Shown here one piece after another: positions 17,372-26,969 of a stretch of DNA of 64,000 nucleotides. This DNA is from Chitinophaga parva (GTDB lineage: Bacteria; Bacteroidota; Bacteroidia; Chitinophagales; Chitinophagaceae), in contig NZ_QCYK01000002.1 in assembly GCF_003071345.1 (NCBI RefSeq), forward strand, positions 930,001 to 994,000, read 5' to 3'. Numbering within the stretch: the first letter of the stretch is position 1; each line of letters begins with the position of its first letter. Under the pieces are notes generated by a model, which had not been told where the DNA came from, did no database searches, and worked only from the letters and a program-made list of their open reading frames with translations. The position numbers and the translations under genes are program-made.

Positions 17372-18481
17372 CTAAAACAAGGTGAGTTGACCGGGGTTTT
17401 CCGGCTTGTTTTTTTTCACAGGAGCCTCGCTGAAATTGGACATTGTGATACCCAGCAGGCGTACGGGTTTCCCATCCGGCAGGGTGGCCAGCAATAGCTT
17501 TTTAGCGGCGTCCAGGATCTGTTCCAGGTCGTCTGTGGCGTGCAGGAAAGAGTGGTTGCGCGTGATCTGCTGGAAGTCATGGTACTTGATTTTCAGCGTT
17601 ACCGTGCGGCCTTTGAGGCCATGCCGGCGCAGGCGGTCGTGCACCAGGGGCGCAATGCGTTCCAGCTCCGCGTTCATGGCCGCTTCCGTTTCCAGGTCTT
17701 CCGCAAAAGTATCTTCTGCACCCACGGATTTTGTTTCACGGTGGGGCTGCACCGGCCGGTTGTCTATGCCCCGCACGATCTGGTAATAGAAGTGGCCCGC
17801 TTTGCCAAATTGCTGCACCAGCAGTGATTCGGATAATTTTTTCAGATCGGCCCCGGTATGCAGGCCCATTTGTTTCATTTTGTCAGCAGTAACCTTGCCC
17901 ACCCCGTGAAATTTTTCTACGGGTAGTGCTTCCATGAACGATTCAATGGCGGAGGGGCCAATGAAGGTGAGCCCGTCCGGCTTCTGGAGGTCGGAAGCTA
18001 TTTTGGCCAGGAACTTATTAATGGAAATGCCGGCCGATGCGGTGAGTTGCAACTCATCCCGGATGGCCTGCTTGATCTGTTTGGCAATTTCCAGGGCAGA
18101 GCCAATGTTTAGCTTGTCCACCGTTACATCCAGGTAGGCCTCATCCAGGGAAAGGGGCTCAATGAGGTCGGTAAAGCGGCTAAAGATCTCCCGGATGTGG
18201 GCAGACACTTCCTTGTAGGCGGCAAAGCGGGGGCGTACAAAAATGGCGTGGGGGCACAGCTGCTGCGCGCGCTTGGAGGGCATGGCGGACCGTACCCCGA
18301 ATTTGCGGGCTTCGTAGCTGGCAGTGGCCACCACGCCACCCCGGCCCTCCGGCGAGCCGCCTACCACCAGGGCCTTGCCACGCAGTTCGGGAAAATCACG
18401 CTGCTCCACGGAAGCATAGAATGCGTCCATGTCAATGTGGATAATCTTTCTCTTAGGCTGTTCCGTGTCCATAAGTTCCAA
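17372..18481 (-). CDS. dinB: DNA polymerase IV (Y-family)
   Basis: 369 residues, full length. The catalytic palm shows IHIDMDAFYASVEQRD at residues about 14-30, and SLDEAYLDVT carries the other acidic metal ligands. A helix-hairpin-helix follows (VGKVTADKMKQMG), and the little-finger domain occupies the C-terminal third. The protein ends in QLTLF, a beta-clamp binding motif. It performs error-prone translesion synthesis after DNA damage. It is transcribed alone, divergent from the exopolysaccharide operon. I keep the start at 18481; the Met three codons later is an alternative. Confidence 0.95.
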   Translation of the reverse strand: MELMDTEQPKRKIIHIDMDAFYASVEQRDFPELRGKALVVGGSPEGRGGVVATASYEARKFGVRSAMPSKRAQQLCPHAIFVRPRFAAYKEVSAHIREIFSRFTDLIEPLSLDEAYLDVTVDKLNIGSALEIAKQIKQAIRDELQLTASAGISINKFLAKIASDLQKPDGLTFIGPSAIESFMEALPVEKFHGVGKVTADKMKQMGLHTGADLKKLSESLLVQQFGKAGHFYYQIVRGIDNRPVQPHRETKSVGAEDTFAEDLETEAAMNAELERIAPLVHDRLRRHGLKGRTVTLKIKYHDFQQITRNHSFLHATDDLEQILDAAKKLLLATLPDGKPVRLLGITMSNFSEAPVKKNKPENPGQLTLF

Positions 18482-18847
18482 TGTAAAGATAGCGCGTTTT
18501 GCTGCACGGCCTGCCAGGGTGGATGGCGGATTTCCCTATGTATCCATTTTATTCAGTTTCCGATCTTGATGTTTAGTTTGTTCAATGTCGGGACCGAGTT
18601 GGTGTTCACTAACTATTGTGCTTAATTTATTCTGTCAAGATGAATGGGGATGCAGTGACTGGCACAGTATACTATCTTATGAGCCCCGGCATATTTCCCG
18701 TTTGGAATGCACCCATATACTTTTTAATGCTTTCAATGCACCCCAACGCTTCTTCCACCATGGTGAAGCAATGGCAGGCCCATTTTGTTCAGCCGTTATC
18801 CAGATAACCCGTTTTGTTCTTAAAAAAGCAGCACATAACTACTTCCT
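18482..18847. other. Divergent intergenic region between dinB and the exopolysaccharide operon
   Basis: 366 bp with no credible gene; a 63-codon frame at 18616-18807 has no coding character. It must hold the dinB promoter and the promoter of the exopolysaccharide operon. The partial match TTAGTTTG lacks a TTG at the proper spacing, so I do not place a promoter. Confidence 0.5.
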
Positions 18848-19609
18848 ATGGGATTCAAATTCAGTCTGCCACTGATCATTCTGTTTGTGATATTTACCGG
18901 TTGCATTGGCACAAAGAAAATAACATACTTCAATGACATTGCCGCTGCCACCGGGGCCGACTCCGTCAATCGCCTGCAACAATTGAGGATACAGCCCGGC
19001 GATGTTTTACAGGTCACCATCACCACTATGGATAAGGAGGTGTCCCAGATCTTTAACCCCACCCTTCCTACCACCGCCATAGCCGCCGGCAATGGCATAG
19101 AGGAGGGATACCTGGTAGACAGTACCGGCCACATTACCCTGCCGGTCATCGGCACCGTGTACGTGAAAGACAAGACCACCACCGGTATCAGCCAGGAGAT
19201 CTCCGCGGAGCTGGATAAGACCGTCCGTAACGCTTACGTATCCACGCGCCTGGTCAATTTCAGGGTGTCCGTGATAGGCGATGTGGCACATCCCGGTTCT
19301 TTCCGGATAGGGGCGGAGCGGGCTTCCGTCCTGGATGCCCTGAGCATGGCCGGCGACCTGAATGTTACTGCGCGGCGCGACGATATCATGATCATCCGGG
19401 AAGTGAATGGCGTTAAGAACTATACCACCCTGAACCTGAATGACAGCAGGATGCTTTCATCCCCTTACTATTACCTCGCCAACAATGACGTGATCTATGT
19501 GAAACCGGGTGCCAACCGGAAGTTTGGCGCCTCCAAAACAGTGGTATTGCTACCGGCCATCATTGGCGTAGCCTCCCTGATCGCTACTATCCTTCTTCTT
19601 AACAAATGA
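18848..19609 (+). CDS. Wza-type polysaccharide export lipoprotein
   Basis: 253 residues. The signal peptide ends in a lipobox (FVIFTGC, Cys at about residue 19). The poly-export domain follows with LRIQPGDVLQVTITTMD. A beta-grasp SLBB-like domain includes VSVIGDVAHPGSF and MAGDLNVTARRDDIMIIRE. A C-terminal hydrophobic helix (VVLLPAIIGVASLIATILLL) is typical of the Bacteroidota version. It forms the outer-membrane channel for exopolysaccharide. It is the first gene of the operon and overlaps the next by 4 bp (ATGA). Confidence 0.92.
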   Translation: MGFKFSLPLIILFVIFTGCIGTKKITYFNDIAAATGADSVNRLQQLRIQPGDVLQVTITTMDKEVSQIFNPTLPTTAIAAGNGIEEGYLVDSTGHITLPVIGTVYVKDKTTTGISQEISAELDKTVRNAYVSTRLVNFRVSVIGDVAHPGSFRIGAERASVLDALSMAGDLNVTARRDDIMIIREVNGVKNYTTLNLNDSRMLSSPYYYLANNDVIYVKPGANRKFGASKTVVLLPAIIGVASLIATILLLNK

Positions 19610-21975
19610 TCCGCAGGTTTATGAGTCAAGATACTGCTACAAAGAACCGGAACGCCGCGATAGATCTCAATGATCTGTTGCATAAAATGATCTTCCACTG
19701 GCCGCTCTACCTGCTGGCCATTGCCCTTGCAGTGGGCGGCACACTGCTCTACCTGAAGTACAAGAAGCCGATGTACATGTCTGACGCCAAGCTGTACCTG
19801 AAAGACGAAAAAAAAGGTCCCAACGAGGAAATGGATGCGCTTAAATCGCTTTCCCTTTTCAACAGCAGCAAGAATATGGAAAATGAGATGGAGGTGATCA
19901 AATCTCCCATCCTGTTGCAGCAGGTGCTGGGTAAAAATAACCTGAACATCCGCTATTATATTAAAGGCGCCGTACAGAACCAGGAAGTGTACAACCATGC
20001 TCCGCTCACCATCCAGGTGCTGAGCAACAATTTACAGGTGGGCAATTACCTCTTTGATGTAACGCCTGAAAATGGCTTGCTCGCGGTAAAGCAGGTGCAT
20101 GATCACACTGGCGGCAATGCGCAATTCACCGTAAAACCCGGGGAAGCGTTTTCCGTTGGCAAAGATAAATTCAGCATTACCGGCTCCGGGCCATTGCCGG
20201 CGGGCACTATCCGCATCCGCGTGGACTCTGTGATGGAGCTGGCCAATGATAAGATCGAGGATATTGGCACCGCGCTGGTAAACCGGGATGCCACCGTGGT
20301 GGAGGTTAGCTACAAAGACCCGGTGCCGGAAAGGGCGGCCTTTTTCCTGAATGCCCTGCTGGATGAATACAATGACTACACGCTAGACGACAAGAACAGG
20401 GGATCGCTGAAAACCATCCAGTTCCTGGGCGTGCGGATCGATTCACTCCGGGAAGAATTGGGGCTGCTGGAAAAGCAGGAAGAAAATTTTAAAGTGCAGC
20501 GGGGTATCACAGATATTGATGCCAGCTCTAAACTGGCGCTGGAACAGGTAAAGGAGGCAGACCTGCAGCTCAATGAAGCGAACCTGCAGCTCTCCGTATT
20601 TGACCAGGTGGAAGCCTATGTAAATGATCCCACCAGTAACTACCCTTTTGCGCCCGTGGGCAATGTGGATCAGACCCTCACCGCCATGATCAACCGGTAT
20701 GAGGAAGCGTTGAAAGAAAAGGCCCGTCTTTCACTCACCCTGAAACCTACCAGCATTATGCTGCAAAACCTGGACGCCCAGATCACTGATACCCGTAAGA
20801 CCATCAGGGATTATATAGCCGGGTACCGGCGGAATGCCGGCGTGGTGCAAAAACAAACCCAGGAAAAGGTGAACCAGATCCAGGGAAAAATAGCGAACAT
20901 CCCCACTTACGCCCGGGAATACATCAACATTAAACGGCAACAGGGGGTAAAGGAAAGCCTGTATCTCTACCTGCTGAAGAAAAAAGAGGAAGCCGCGGTG
21001 GCTTACGCCAGCAACGTGGTGGACAACAAGATCATTGCCCCCGCCTTTGTGCCGGAGAAACCCATTTCACCTAATAAAACCCTGGCATTTGTAGGCTTTA
21101 TCGGCGCGGGCCTGGTGCTGGCCAGTTCCTACGTGTACCTGAAATATTTCCTGAACCCCCGCGTGCTGAATAAGAAAGAAATAGAAGCCGTGTTTGACCT
21201 GCCGGTGATCGCCGAGATCTACCAGCAGGAAGCAAAAGGCTCCGGCGACCTGTCCCTGAAAAACGGGTCCCTGCTGGTGGAGCAATTGTTCAGTATGCGT
21301 ACCAACCTGAAATTCCTGCTCACCGCGCAAACCGGGCCCACGACCATTCTCCTTACATCCAGCATTTCCGGTGAAGGCAAAACCTTTCTTTCCGCCCACC
21401 TGGGCAATGCCCTCACCGTAAACAATAAAAAAGTGGTGCTGGTGGAGCTGGACCTGCGTAAGCCCAAGCTATCCAGGTTCCTGGGTTTTGATCACAATAA
21501 CGGGGTTACGGATTATATCATTGGTAATAAAACGGTAGACGAGATCATTAAAAAAGTTCCGGGATCAGAAGGGCTGTACCTCGTGTCTGCAGGCCCCATC
21601 CCGCCCAATCCTATAGAACTGATAGAAGGCCAGCGGATGGCCGCCCTGCTGGATAAACTGAAAGCGCAATTTGACTACGTGATCATTGATACATCGCCTA
21701 TTGGTATTGTGTCTGATGCAAAGAGCCTGGCCGCACAAGTGGACTGCGCCCTGTTTGTGGTGCGGTATAATTTCACGTTGAAATCAAAACTGCTGCCGGT
21801 GTCTGAATCCGTGAAAAAAGGTGTTTTCAAAAAGATCGGCATTGTGTTCAACGGCATAGAGCAGCACACCTTTTATCCCTACTACTATTATGATCATTAC
21901 TCCTACGGGGAAAACAAGAAGAACAACGTTACGTGGTTATCACTGGTAAGAAAAATGAAACAGCGCATTGCATAA
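19606..21975 (+). CDS. Wzc-type chain-length regulator and tyrosine autokinase
   Basis: 789 residues. A Wzz domain has membrane helices near residues 30-45 and 490-510 with a long periplasmic coiled coil between. The cytoplasmic BY-kinase domain has Walker A SISGEGKT at residues 586-593, Walker A' VVLVELDLRKP near 611-621 and Walker B VIIDTSPIG. A Tyr-rich tail (FYPYYYYDHYSYGE) is the autophosphorylation cluster. It controls polymer length and export with Wza. The start at 19606 overlaps wza; an ATG at 19621 is possible. No low-molecular-weight tyrosine phosphatase gene was seen in the locus. Confidence 0.93.
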   Translation: MIRRFMSQDTATKNRNAAIDLNDLLHKMIFHWPLYLLAIALAVGGTLLYLKYKKPMYMSDAKLYLKDEKKGPNEEMDALKSLSLFNSSKNMENEMEVIKSPILLQQVLGKNNLNIRYYIKGAVQNQEVYNHAPLTIQVLSNNLQVGNYLFDVTPENGLLAVKQVHDHTGGNAQFTVKPGEAFSVGKDKFSITGSGPLPAGTIRIRVDSVMELANDKIEDIGTALVNRDATVVEVSYKDPVPERAAFFLNALLDEYNDYTLDDKNRGSLKTIQFLGVRIDSLREELGLLEKQEENFKVQRGITDIDASSKLALEQVKEADLQLNEANLQLSVFDQVEAYVNDPTSNYPFAPVGNVDQTLTAMINRYEEALKEKARLSLTLKPTSIMLQNLDAQITDTRKTIRDYIAGYRRNAGVVQKQTQEKVNQIQGKIANIPTYAREYINIKRQQGVKESLYLYLLKKKEEAAVAYASNVVDNKIIAPAFVPEKPISPNKTLAFVGFIGAGLVLASSYVYLKYFLNPRVLNKKEIEAVFDLPVIAEIYQQEAKGSGDLSLKNGSLLVEQLFSMRTNLKFLLTAQTGPTTILLTSSISGEGKTFLSAHLGNALTVNNKKVVLVELDLRKPKLSRFLGFDHNNGVTDYIIGNKTVDEIIKKVPGSEGLYLVSAGPIPPNPIELIEGQRMAALLDKLKAQFDYVIIDTSPIGIVSDAKSLAAQVDCALFVVRYNFTLKSKLLPVSESVKKGVFKKIGIVFNGIEQHTFYPYYYYDHYSYGENKKNNVTWLSLVRKMKQRIA

Positions 21976-23290
21976 ATTATTTGAAAATAGCGGCTGGTTA
22001 TTGCTGGATAAGCTGAGTAAGCTTTTCCCGGGCATCATTGTCCTGGCGCTGATTGCGCGGCACCTGGGCCCGCAGGAATTCGGGATCTGGAATTATGGAT
22101 TGGCGCTCACACTGATCGTAGGCAGCCTGGCCATGATGGGCACAGACAAGATGGCGGTGAAGGAATTTATCCACCAGGAACAAAGGGAAGACGTGATCGT
22201 GAACACACTGGTGGGTATGCGCCTGGTGGCGGGATTGGTTTGTATGCTGATCAGCATGGCCTTTGTGTTACTGACTAAAAGGAATAACCCGCTGTATTTC
22301 TATTGTACCCTTTTTTCATCGATGAACGTAGTGTTGCAATCATTTGATGTACTGGATTATTTCTACCAGGTGAAACATACGGTTAAACAGGTGATCCTGC
22401 CCAAGGTGACCGTGTTCCTGCTGTTTTGCCTGATTAAACTGGCCGTGATATTCCTGGATGGTACGCTGCTGGCTTTCCTGTGGGTATCACTGCTGGAGCT
22501 GGTGGTCACTTATGCGGTGATCATGATCCGGTACCGCCGCAGCCTGCCGGCTATCAGAAAGCTGCGGATAGACCTGGTGCTGGCCGGCACCCTGCTGACC
22601 GAAGGCTGGCCCCTCATCTTTTCCAACCTGGTAGTAGTGCTGCTGGTGAAGGTAGACCTGGTGCTGCTGGATGTACTGGCCAGTCCCGCACAGGTAGGGG
22701 AGTATGTAAGCGCGGCAAAAATATCGGAGCTGTGGTACGCCCTTCCCACCGTAATATCTGTGGCCATGTTGCCAGGGCTGATGACAAAGCAGAACAGCGA
22801 CCGTAAAGCCTACGTGGAAATGGTGGAAAAATGGCTGCGCCTGTCTTTCTGGACCAGCGTTGCCATTGCCGCAGGGGTCATGTGCACCGCCCCGGTAGCC
22901 GTGCCGTTCTTATATGGCAGCCGGTATGCCGCTGCCTCCCACATCCTGATGATCCACATCTGGGCCAGTGTACCGGTGTTTCTGAACGCAGTTTTTGTGC
23001 AGTATATGTTTATCGAAGGGCAATATAAAATGTACCTCTACAGCAATGTGGCGGGGCTGATCGTGAACGTGGTAGTGAACCTGGCGCTCATTCCCGTGAT
23101 GGGCGGCGTGGGCGCGGCCATTGCCACCGTGGTGGCGTATGCAACAGTATCCGGCATACTGATGCTGCTGGATAAAACAGGGCAGCTGCCAGTGTTTACG
23201 CGCAGGATGTTTTCCCCGGTGCTGGTGCTGGACGACCTGCGCCAGTTATCCGGTTCTTTCCGCCTGTTTACCGGGCAGTTTTTTACGTGA
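21968..23290 (+). CDS. Wzx-type polysaccharide flippase
   Basis: A 440-residue integral membrane protein with about a dozen hydrophobic helices and the MATE/MOP-flippase look (LIARHLGPQEFGIWNYGLAL near the start). It translocates the lipid-linked repeat unit across the inner membrane. It overlaps wzc by 8 bp and the next gene by 4 bp, so translation is probably coupled. Confidence 0.88.
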   Translation: MHKLFENSGWLLLDKLSKLFPGIIVLALIARHLGPQEFGIWNYGLALTLIVGSLAMMGTDKMAVKEFIHQEQREDVIVNTLVGMRLVAGLVCMLISMAFVLLTKRNNPLYFYCTLFSSMNVVLQSFDVLDYFYQVKHTVKQVILPKVTVFLLFCLIKLAVIFLDGTLLAFLWVSLLELVVTYAVIMIRYRRSLPAIRKLRIDLVLAGTLLTEGWPLIFSNLVVVLLVKVDLVLLDVLASPAQVGEYVSAAKISELWYALPTVISVAMLPGLMTKQNSDRKAYVEMVEKWLRLSFWTSVAIAAGVMCTAPVAVPFLYGSRYAAASHILMIHIWASVPVFLNAVFVQYMFIEGQYKMYLYSNVAGLIVNVVVNLALIPVMGGVGAAIATVVAYATVSGILMLLDKTGQLPVFTRRMFSPVLVLDDLRQLSGSFRLFTGQFFT

Positions 23291-23997
23291 AACACATTTC
23301 ATCAATGGAGCGCATGAAGAAAATAGCGGCAGCCATTACATCGCGGGTAGCGCCGCGGCTACGGTACCTGGTCCCGGCTTACAGCTCGGAGGGGGAAGAC
23401 CTGCTCCTCAAGCGCATCTTCCACGAAAAGCGGGAAGGCGTGTATGTGGATGTAGGCGCACACCATCCCTTCCGGGTGTCTAATACTTACTTGTTTTACA
23501 AAAGGCGCTGGAAGGGCATTAACATAGATCCCATGCCCGGTACCAAGGCCCTGTTTGACCGCTACCGGCCACTGGATGTGAACCTGGAAATGGGCGTGTC
23601 TGCCACCCGCCAGCAGCTTACCTACCACATTTTTAATGAACCTGCGCTCAACACCTTTTCCGGCGAGAAAGTAAAGGAATATACACAGGAGCCACAGTAC
23701 AGGGTCATTCACAAAAAAGAGATTGCTACCTGGCCCCTGGCGGATATCCTGGATCATTACCTCCCTGCCGGCCAGGCCATTGACTTCCTCACCATCGATG
23801 CGGAAGGACTGGACATGGAAGTACTGCGCTCCAACAACTGGAGCAAGTACCGGCCGGCTTACGTGCTGGTGGAAGCCAGCCCTTTCCTGCTGGCGGATAT
23901 GGAGGCCTCTGAGCTGGGCGTGTTCATGCAGCAGGTGGGATACACTGTTTTTGCAAAAACCTATTACACTTATTTTTTCAGGAACCTACATGGGTAA
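23287..23997 (+). CDS. FkbM family methyltransferase 1
   Basis: 236 residues from a GTG at 23287 that overlaps the flippase stop (GTGA); an ATG at 23305 is an alternative. The SAM-binding site reads VYVDVGAHHPFRVSNT with a downstream INIDP acidic strand. The conserved FLTIDAEGLDMEVL block marks the FkbM family. It probably O-methylates a sugar of the repeat unit. The C-terminal YTVFAKTYYTYFF tail overlaps the start of the next gene by 8 bp. Confidence 0.85.
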   Translation: MKHISSMERMKKIAAAITSRVAPRLRYLVPAYSSEGEDLLLKRIFHEKREGVYVDVGAHHPFRVSNTYLFYKRRWKGINIDPMPGTKALFDRYRPLDVNLEMGVSATRQQLTYHIFNEPALNTFSGEKVKEYTQEPQYRVIHKKEIATWPLADILDHYLPAGQAIDFLTIDAEGLDMEVLRSNNWSKYRPAYVLVEASPFLLADMEASELGVFMQQVGYTVFAKTYYTYFFRNLHG

Positions 23998-24631
23998 GCT
24001 ATACGTTCAATATGGATGCGGCCCGTTTTCCGCGCCGGCAGGCTGGAAAAATTTTGATGCGTCGCCCACGCTGCGCATCCAGCAGCTGCCGCTGCTGGGC
24101 CCGTTGCTGAAACACCGCATGCATGTAACCTTCCCGGAGGATGTATTGCAGGGCAATATCCTGAAAGCCTTGCCCGGCGTGCCAGCCGGCAGTTGTGATG
24201 GCGTGTACTGCTCCCATGTGCTGGAACATTTATCGTACGATGACTGCCTGCTGGCCGTGCGCAACACCTATCACCTGCTGAAGCCGGGCGGATATTTCCG
24301 CTGCGTGGTGCCAGACCTGGCATGGGCGGCGCGTGCGTATGTGGATGACCTGGCCAGCCAGGACAGCCAGGCCAATACCCGCTTCCTGGAAAGGACCATG
24401 CTGGGCAAGCGGCGCAGGCCAAGGGGCTTGCGGGGCCTGCTCACCGCCACGCTGGGCAACAGTGACCACCTGTACATGTGGGACCAGTTCTCACTGGCGC
24501 AGGTATTCCGCCAGGCAGGCTTTACACAGGTGCGTGCCTGCGGGTTCAATGATTGTCCCGATCCGATGTTCCGCCTGGTAGAAGAGGCATCAAGATTTGA
24601 AAATGCAGTGGCCCTGGAGGCTGTTAAATAA
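23990..24631 (+). CDS. SAM-dependent methyltransferase (class I, glycan-modifying)
   Basis: 213 residues from the ATG at 23990. The start MGKLYVQYGCGPFSAPAGW carries the glycine-rich SAM loop, with the following acidic FDASPTLR. Then comes DGVYCSHVLEHLSYDD, the Met-transferase 'HVLEH' motif, and LLKPGGYFRCVVPDL. This is the family found in many capsule loci and often annotated as a DUF4442-free 'methyltransferase domain' protein. The same frame is open further upstream, but the upstream part lies inside the preceding FkbM gene. It ends with TAATG overlap to the next gene. Confidence 0.83.
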   Translation: MGKLYVQYGCGPFSAPAGWKNFDASPTLRIQQLPLLGPLLKHRMHVTFPEDVLQGNILKALPGVPAGSCDGVYCSHVLEHLSYDDCLLAVRNTYHLLKPGGYFRCVVPDLAWAARAYVDDLASQDSQANTRFLERTMLGKRRRPRGLRGLLTATLGNSDHLYMWDQFSLAQVFRQAGFTQVRACGFNDCPDPMFRLVEEASRFENAVALEAVK

Positions 24632-25548
24632 TGAAACTGTCCACACCCATATTATTCCTGGTCTTTAACCGCCCGGCGCAAAGCCTGCAGGTGTTTGAAA
24701 AGATCCGGGAGCAGCAGCCCAGGCAGTTGTTCATTGCCGCGGATGGGCCGCGGCCCGGCCATGCTACGGATGCTGCGCTGTGTGCCGCCACACAAAAGGC
24801 TTTGCTGGAGCGGGTAGACTGGCCCTGTGAGTTACATACCCGTTTCCAGGAAGGGAACCTGGGTTGCGGTAAGGCCGTGAGCAGTGCTATCCACTGGTTT
24901 TTTGAGGCGGTGACGGAAGGGATGATCCTGGAAGATGATTGCGTGCCCGATGCCAGTTTCTTTTCCTATTGCGAAACATTGCTGCAACACTACCGCCACG
25001 ATGCCCGGGTGATGCACATAGCCGGCAGCAACTACCAGATGGGGATACAGCGGGGTACCGGCTCTTATTACTTTTCGCGCTATGCGCATATCTGGGGCTG
25101 GGCCACATGGAGGCGGGCATGGGCGCAGTACGACTTCACCCTGCAATCATACCGGCAATATCCGCAGGCGGGGCTGCACCGCCACTTCCGCACCGATATG
25201 CGGGCCATCCTGGACCAGCAGATCGATACGTGGGATATACAATGGTTCCTCAGCGTGTGGTTCCGCCAGGGCTGGGCCATTGCGCCCAATGTAAACCTGG
25301 TGCGGAATATTGGTTACGGGCAAGGTGCCACCCACACGCACAAGGAGCCTGCCTGGTTCAAAAGAATGGTGTATGGCAGCCTGCCCGGGGTGGTGCACCC
25401 TGCGCAGCAGGACATTGACCGGGAAGCAGATGATTTTACGACCCGCACCTTGTTTAATACCGGTTCCCTGTCGTACCAGTTAAAACAGGCTATCCGGGGC
25501 AATGCATTTTTACATGAGTTATATAAGCGAATTACCCTGAGTGTATGA
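24631..25548 (+). CDS. Glycosyltransferase of the GT-A/nucleotide-diphospho-sugar transferase type
   Basis: 305 residues. The N-terminus PILFLVFNRPAQSLQVFEKI is typical of the HlpA-like/GT2-related sugar transferases. FIAADGPRPG carries the first acidic site, MILEDDCVPDASFF the DxD-like metal site, and HIWGWATWRRAW a conserved aromatic block. It probably adds one sugar to the lipid-linked repeat unit at the cytoplasmic face. Start and stop overlap both neighbours (1 bp and 4 bp). Confidence 0.83.
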   Translation: MKLSTPILFLVFNRPAQSLQVFEKIREQQPRQLFIAADGPRPGHATDAALCAATQKALLERVDWPCELHTRFQEGNLGCGKAVSSAIHWFFEAVTEGMILEDDCVPDASFFSYCETLLQHYRHDARVMHIAGSNYQMGIQRGTGSYYFSRYAHIWGWATWRRAWAQYDFTLQSYRQYPQAGLHRHFRTDMRAILDQQIDTWDIQWFLSVWFRQGWAIAPNVNLVRNIGYGQGATHTHKEPAWFKRMVYGSLPGVVHPAQQDIDREADDFTTRTLFNTGSLSYQLKQAIRGNAFLHELYKRITLSV

Positions 25549-26969
25549 ACGAGGATGTTATCTATAGTTTCCTGGTGAGCAGCAATCCTTACGTGGAGAT
25601 GTTCAAGCAATCCATGCCCCTGGTCATTGCGGCGGTATTGCTGTACCTGCACTACCAGCGGCGCATCAGTGCACTGGAAACCATCCTTTATGCATTTTCC
25701 ATGGAGGCTTACACCATGCTAAGCGTGGGGCCTACCTTCACGGCTACGTTCTTCGTGGGCATTGTGTTTATGCTGGAGCAGGGGCACCGGCTCGTCACCG
25801 GCAGGCTGGAAATACAGCGCCGCTACCTGTTGCTGCTGTTGCTGCCCGCTTTGTCCAATGTGGTGATCTTCCTGCTGGTGCAGCTGTATAAAGATCCTTT
25901 TTATTATCCACCGGGGAAGCAGGGTGCCTTCTACCTGCGGCCCGTGTACTTCTATGTGAAAACCTATTTGCCCCTCTTTGCCATCGGGGCCAAGCTGGTA
26001 CAGGAACGGGAAGTGTTATCGTTTGAGATGTTTACCCGCATCATGAAAAGGATTGCGCGGTATTCCTTCGTGATCGTGGCTTTGCAGGTCATCAGCATTT
26101 ATGTGTTCCGCAGTGTATCGATGGGAGAGGTGCTGGGGCTTCAGCACCGTTACCTGATAGAGCAATCGGGTTCCTTTCTGAAACTGCGGGTGCAGGCGCT
26201 TTTTGGAGAGCCCAAGGTGTACAGTGCCTTTATATCCCTGTGTGTACCGCTTTTTATGAGGGACCGGGAGTACAGGCTGGCGGCCCTGTGTGTGCTCATG
26301 GGCATGCTCACCGTGTCACAAACGTTCTGGATCAATATGCTCGCGGCCTTGTTCACCTACCTGGTGTTTGGGCACCTGCATTCCGCCAGGAGCAAAATAT
26401 TGTCCACCATCGGGCTGGTGATCGGTGTGTTCATGGTGGTGGCGGCCTGTAAAGAATATTTCATCAAGCTGTATGCGCAAAACCAGCAAAGCGGCATTTA
26501 CCAGCTGGTGCTCAAACGTTCTGTATACCGCTATGACACCCAGTTCTGGGAGAAAGACAATGTTTTCCTGGGCATGCCCCTGCAAAGGGATATGGAATTG
26601 CCCGTGGTGGATTTTTTCCGGGATGAGCCTTACCTGTTGTTGTCCGGCTATGGCGCAGGCAACAGCACTTTTATCCCGGCGCGGTATTTCTTTGGACAAC
26701 TGAATTACGAATACCGGCTCAATGGGGTGGGAGGGCATAACCTGAACATGCGATGGTTCTACATCCTGGCGGAATTTGGCATCTTTTCACTGATCTGTTT
26801 TTTCATAGTGCTTACCCGCACTTACCCGGGCATCAGCCTGTTTGAGAGCAGTTATTTTGCATTTGTGTGGGTGTGCTTTTTCTTTAGCCAGATAGACCTT
26901 TTCCTGATCATCACCGCATTGGTATGCGCGTATAAAAAAACAGATACAGATGGAGCTGTTCCTGGATAA
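25545..26969 (+). CDS. Wzy-like polysaccharide polymerase (polytopic membrane protein)
   Basis: 474 residues with about 10-12 hydrophobic helices and one large hydrophilic segment around residues 310-390 (KNQQSGIYQLVLKRSVYRYD and following). This is the layout of O-antigen/exopolysaccharide polymerases with a big periplasmic loop. Wzy proteins share little sequence, so the call rests on topology and on its position between a flippase-containing operon and glycosyltransferases. It overlaps the preceding gene by 4 bp and the next by 20 bp. Confidence 0.72.
   Translation: MNEDVIYSFLVSSNPYVEMFKQSMPLVIAAVLLYLHYQRRISALETILYAFSMEAYTMLSVGPTFTATFFVGIVFMLEQGHRLVTGRLEIQRRYLLLLLLPALSNVVIFLLVQLYKDPFYYPPGKQGAFYLRPVYFYVKTYLPLFAIGAKLVQEREVLSFEMFTRIMKRIARYSFVIVALQVISIYVFRSVSMGEVLGLQHRYLIEQSGSFLKLRVQALFGEPKVYSAFISLCVPLFMRDREYRLAALCVLMGMLTVSQTFWINMLAALFTYLVFGHLHSARSKILSTIGLVIGVFMVVAACKEYFIKLYAQNQQSGIYQLVLKRSVYRYDTQFWEKDNVFLGMPLQRDMELPVVDFFRDEPYLLLSGYGAGNSTFIPARYFFGQLNYEYRLNGVGGHNLNMRWFYILAEFGIFSLICFFIVLTRTYPGISLFESSYFAFVWVCFFFSQIDLFLIITALVCAYKKTDTDGAVPG

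Noticed and set aside
18616..18807. Short frame between dinB and wza
   Set aside because: 63 codons with no family resemblance; the region is better explained as a divergent promoter region.
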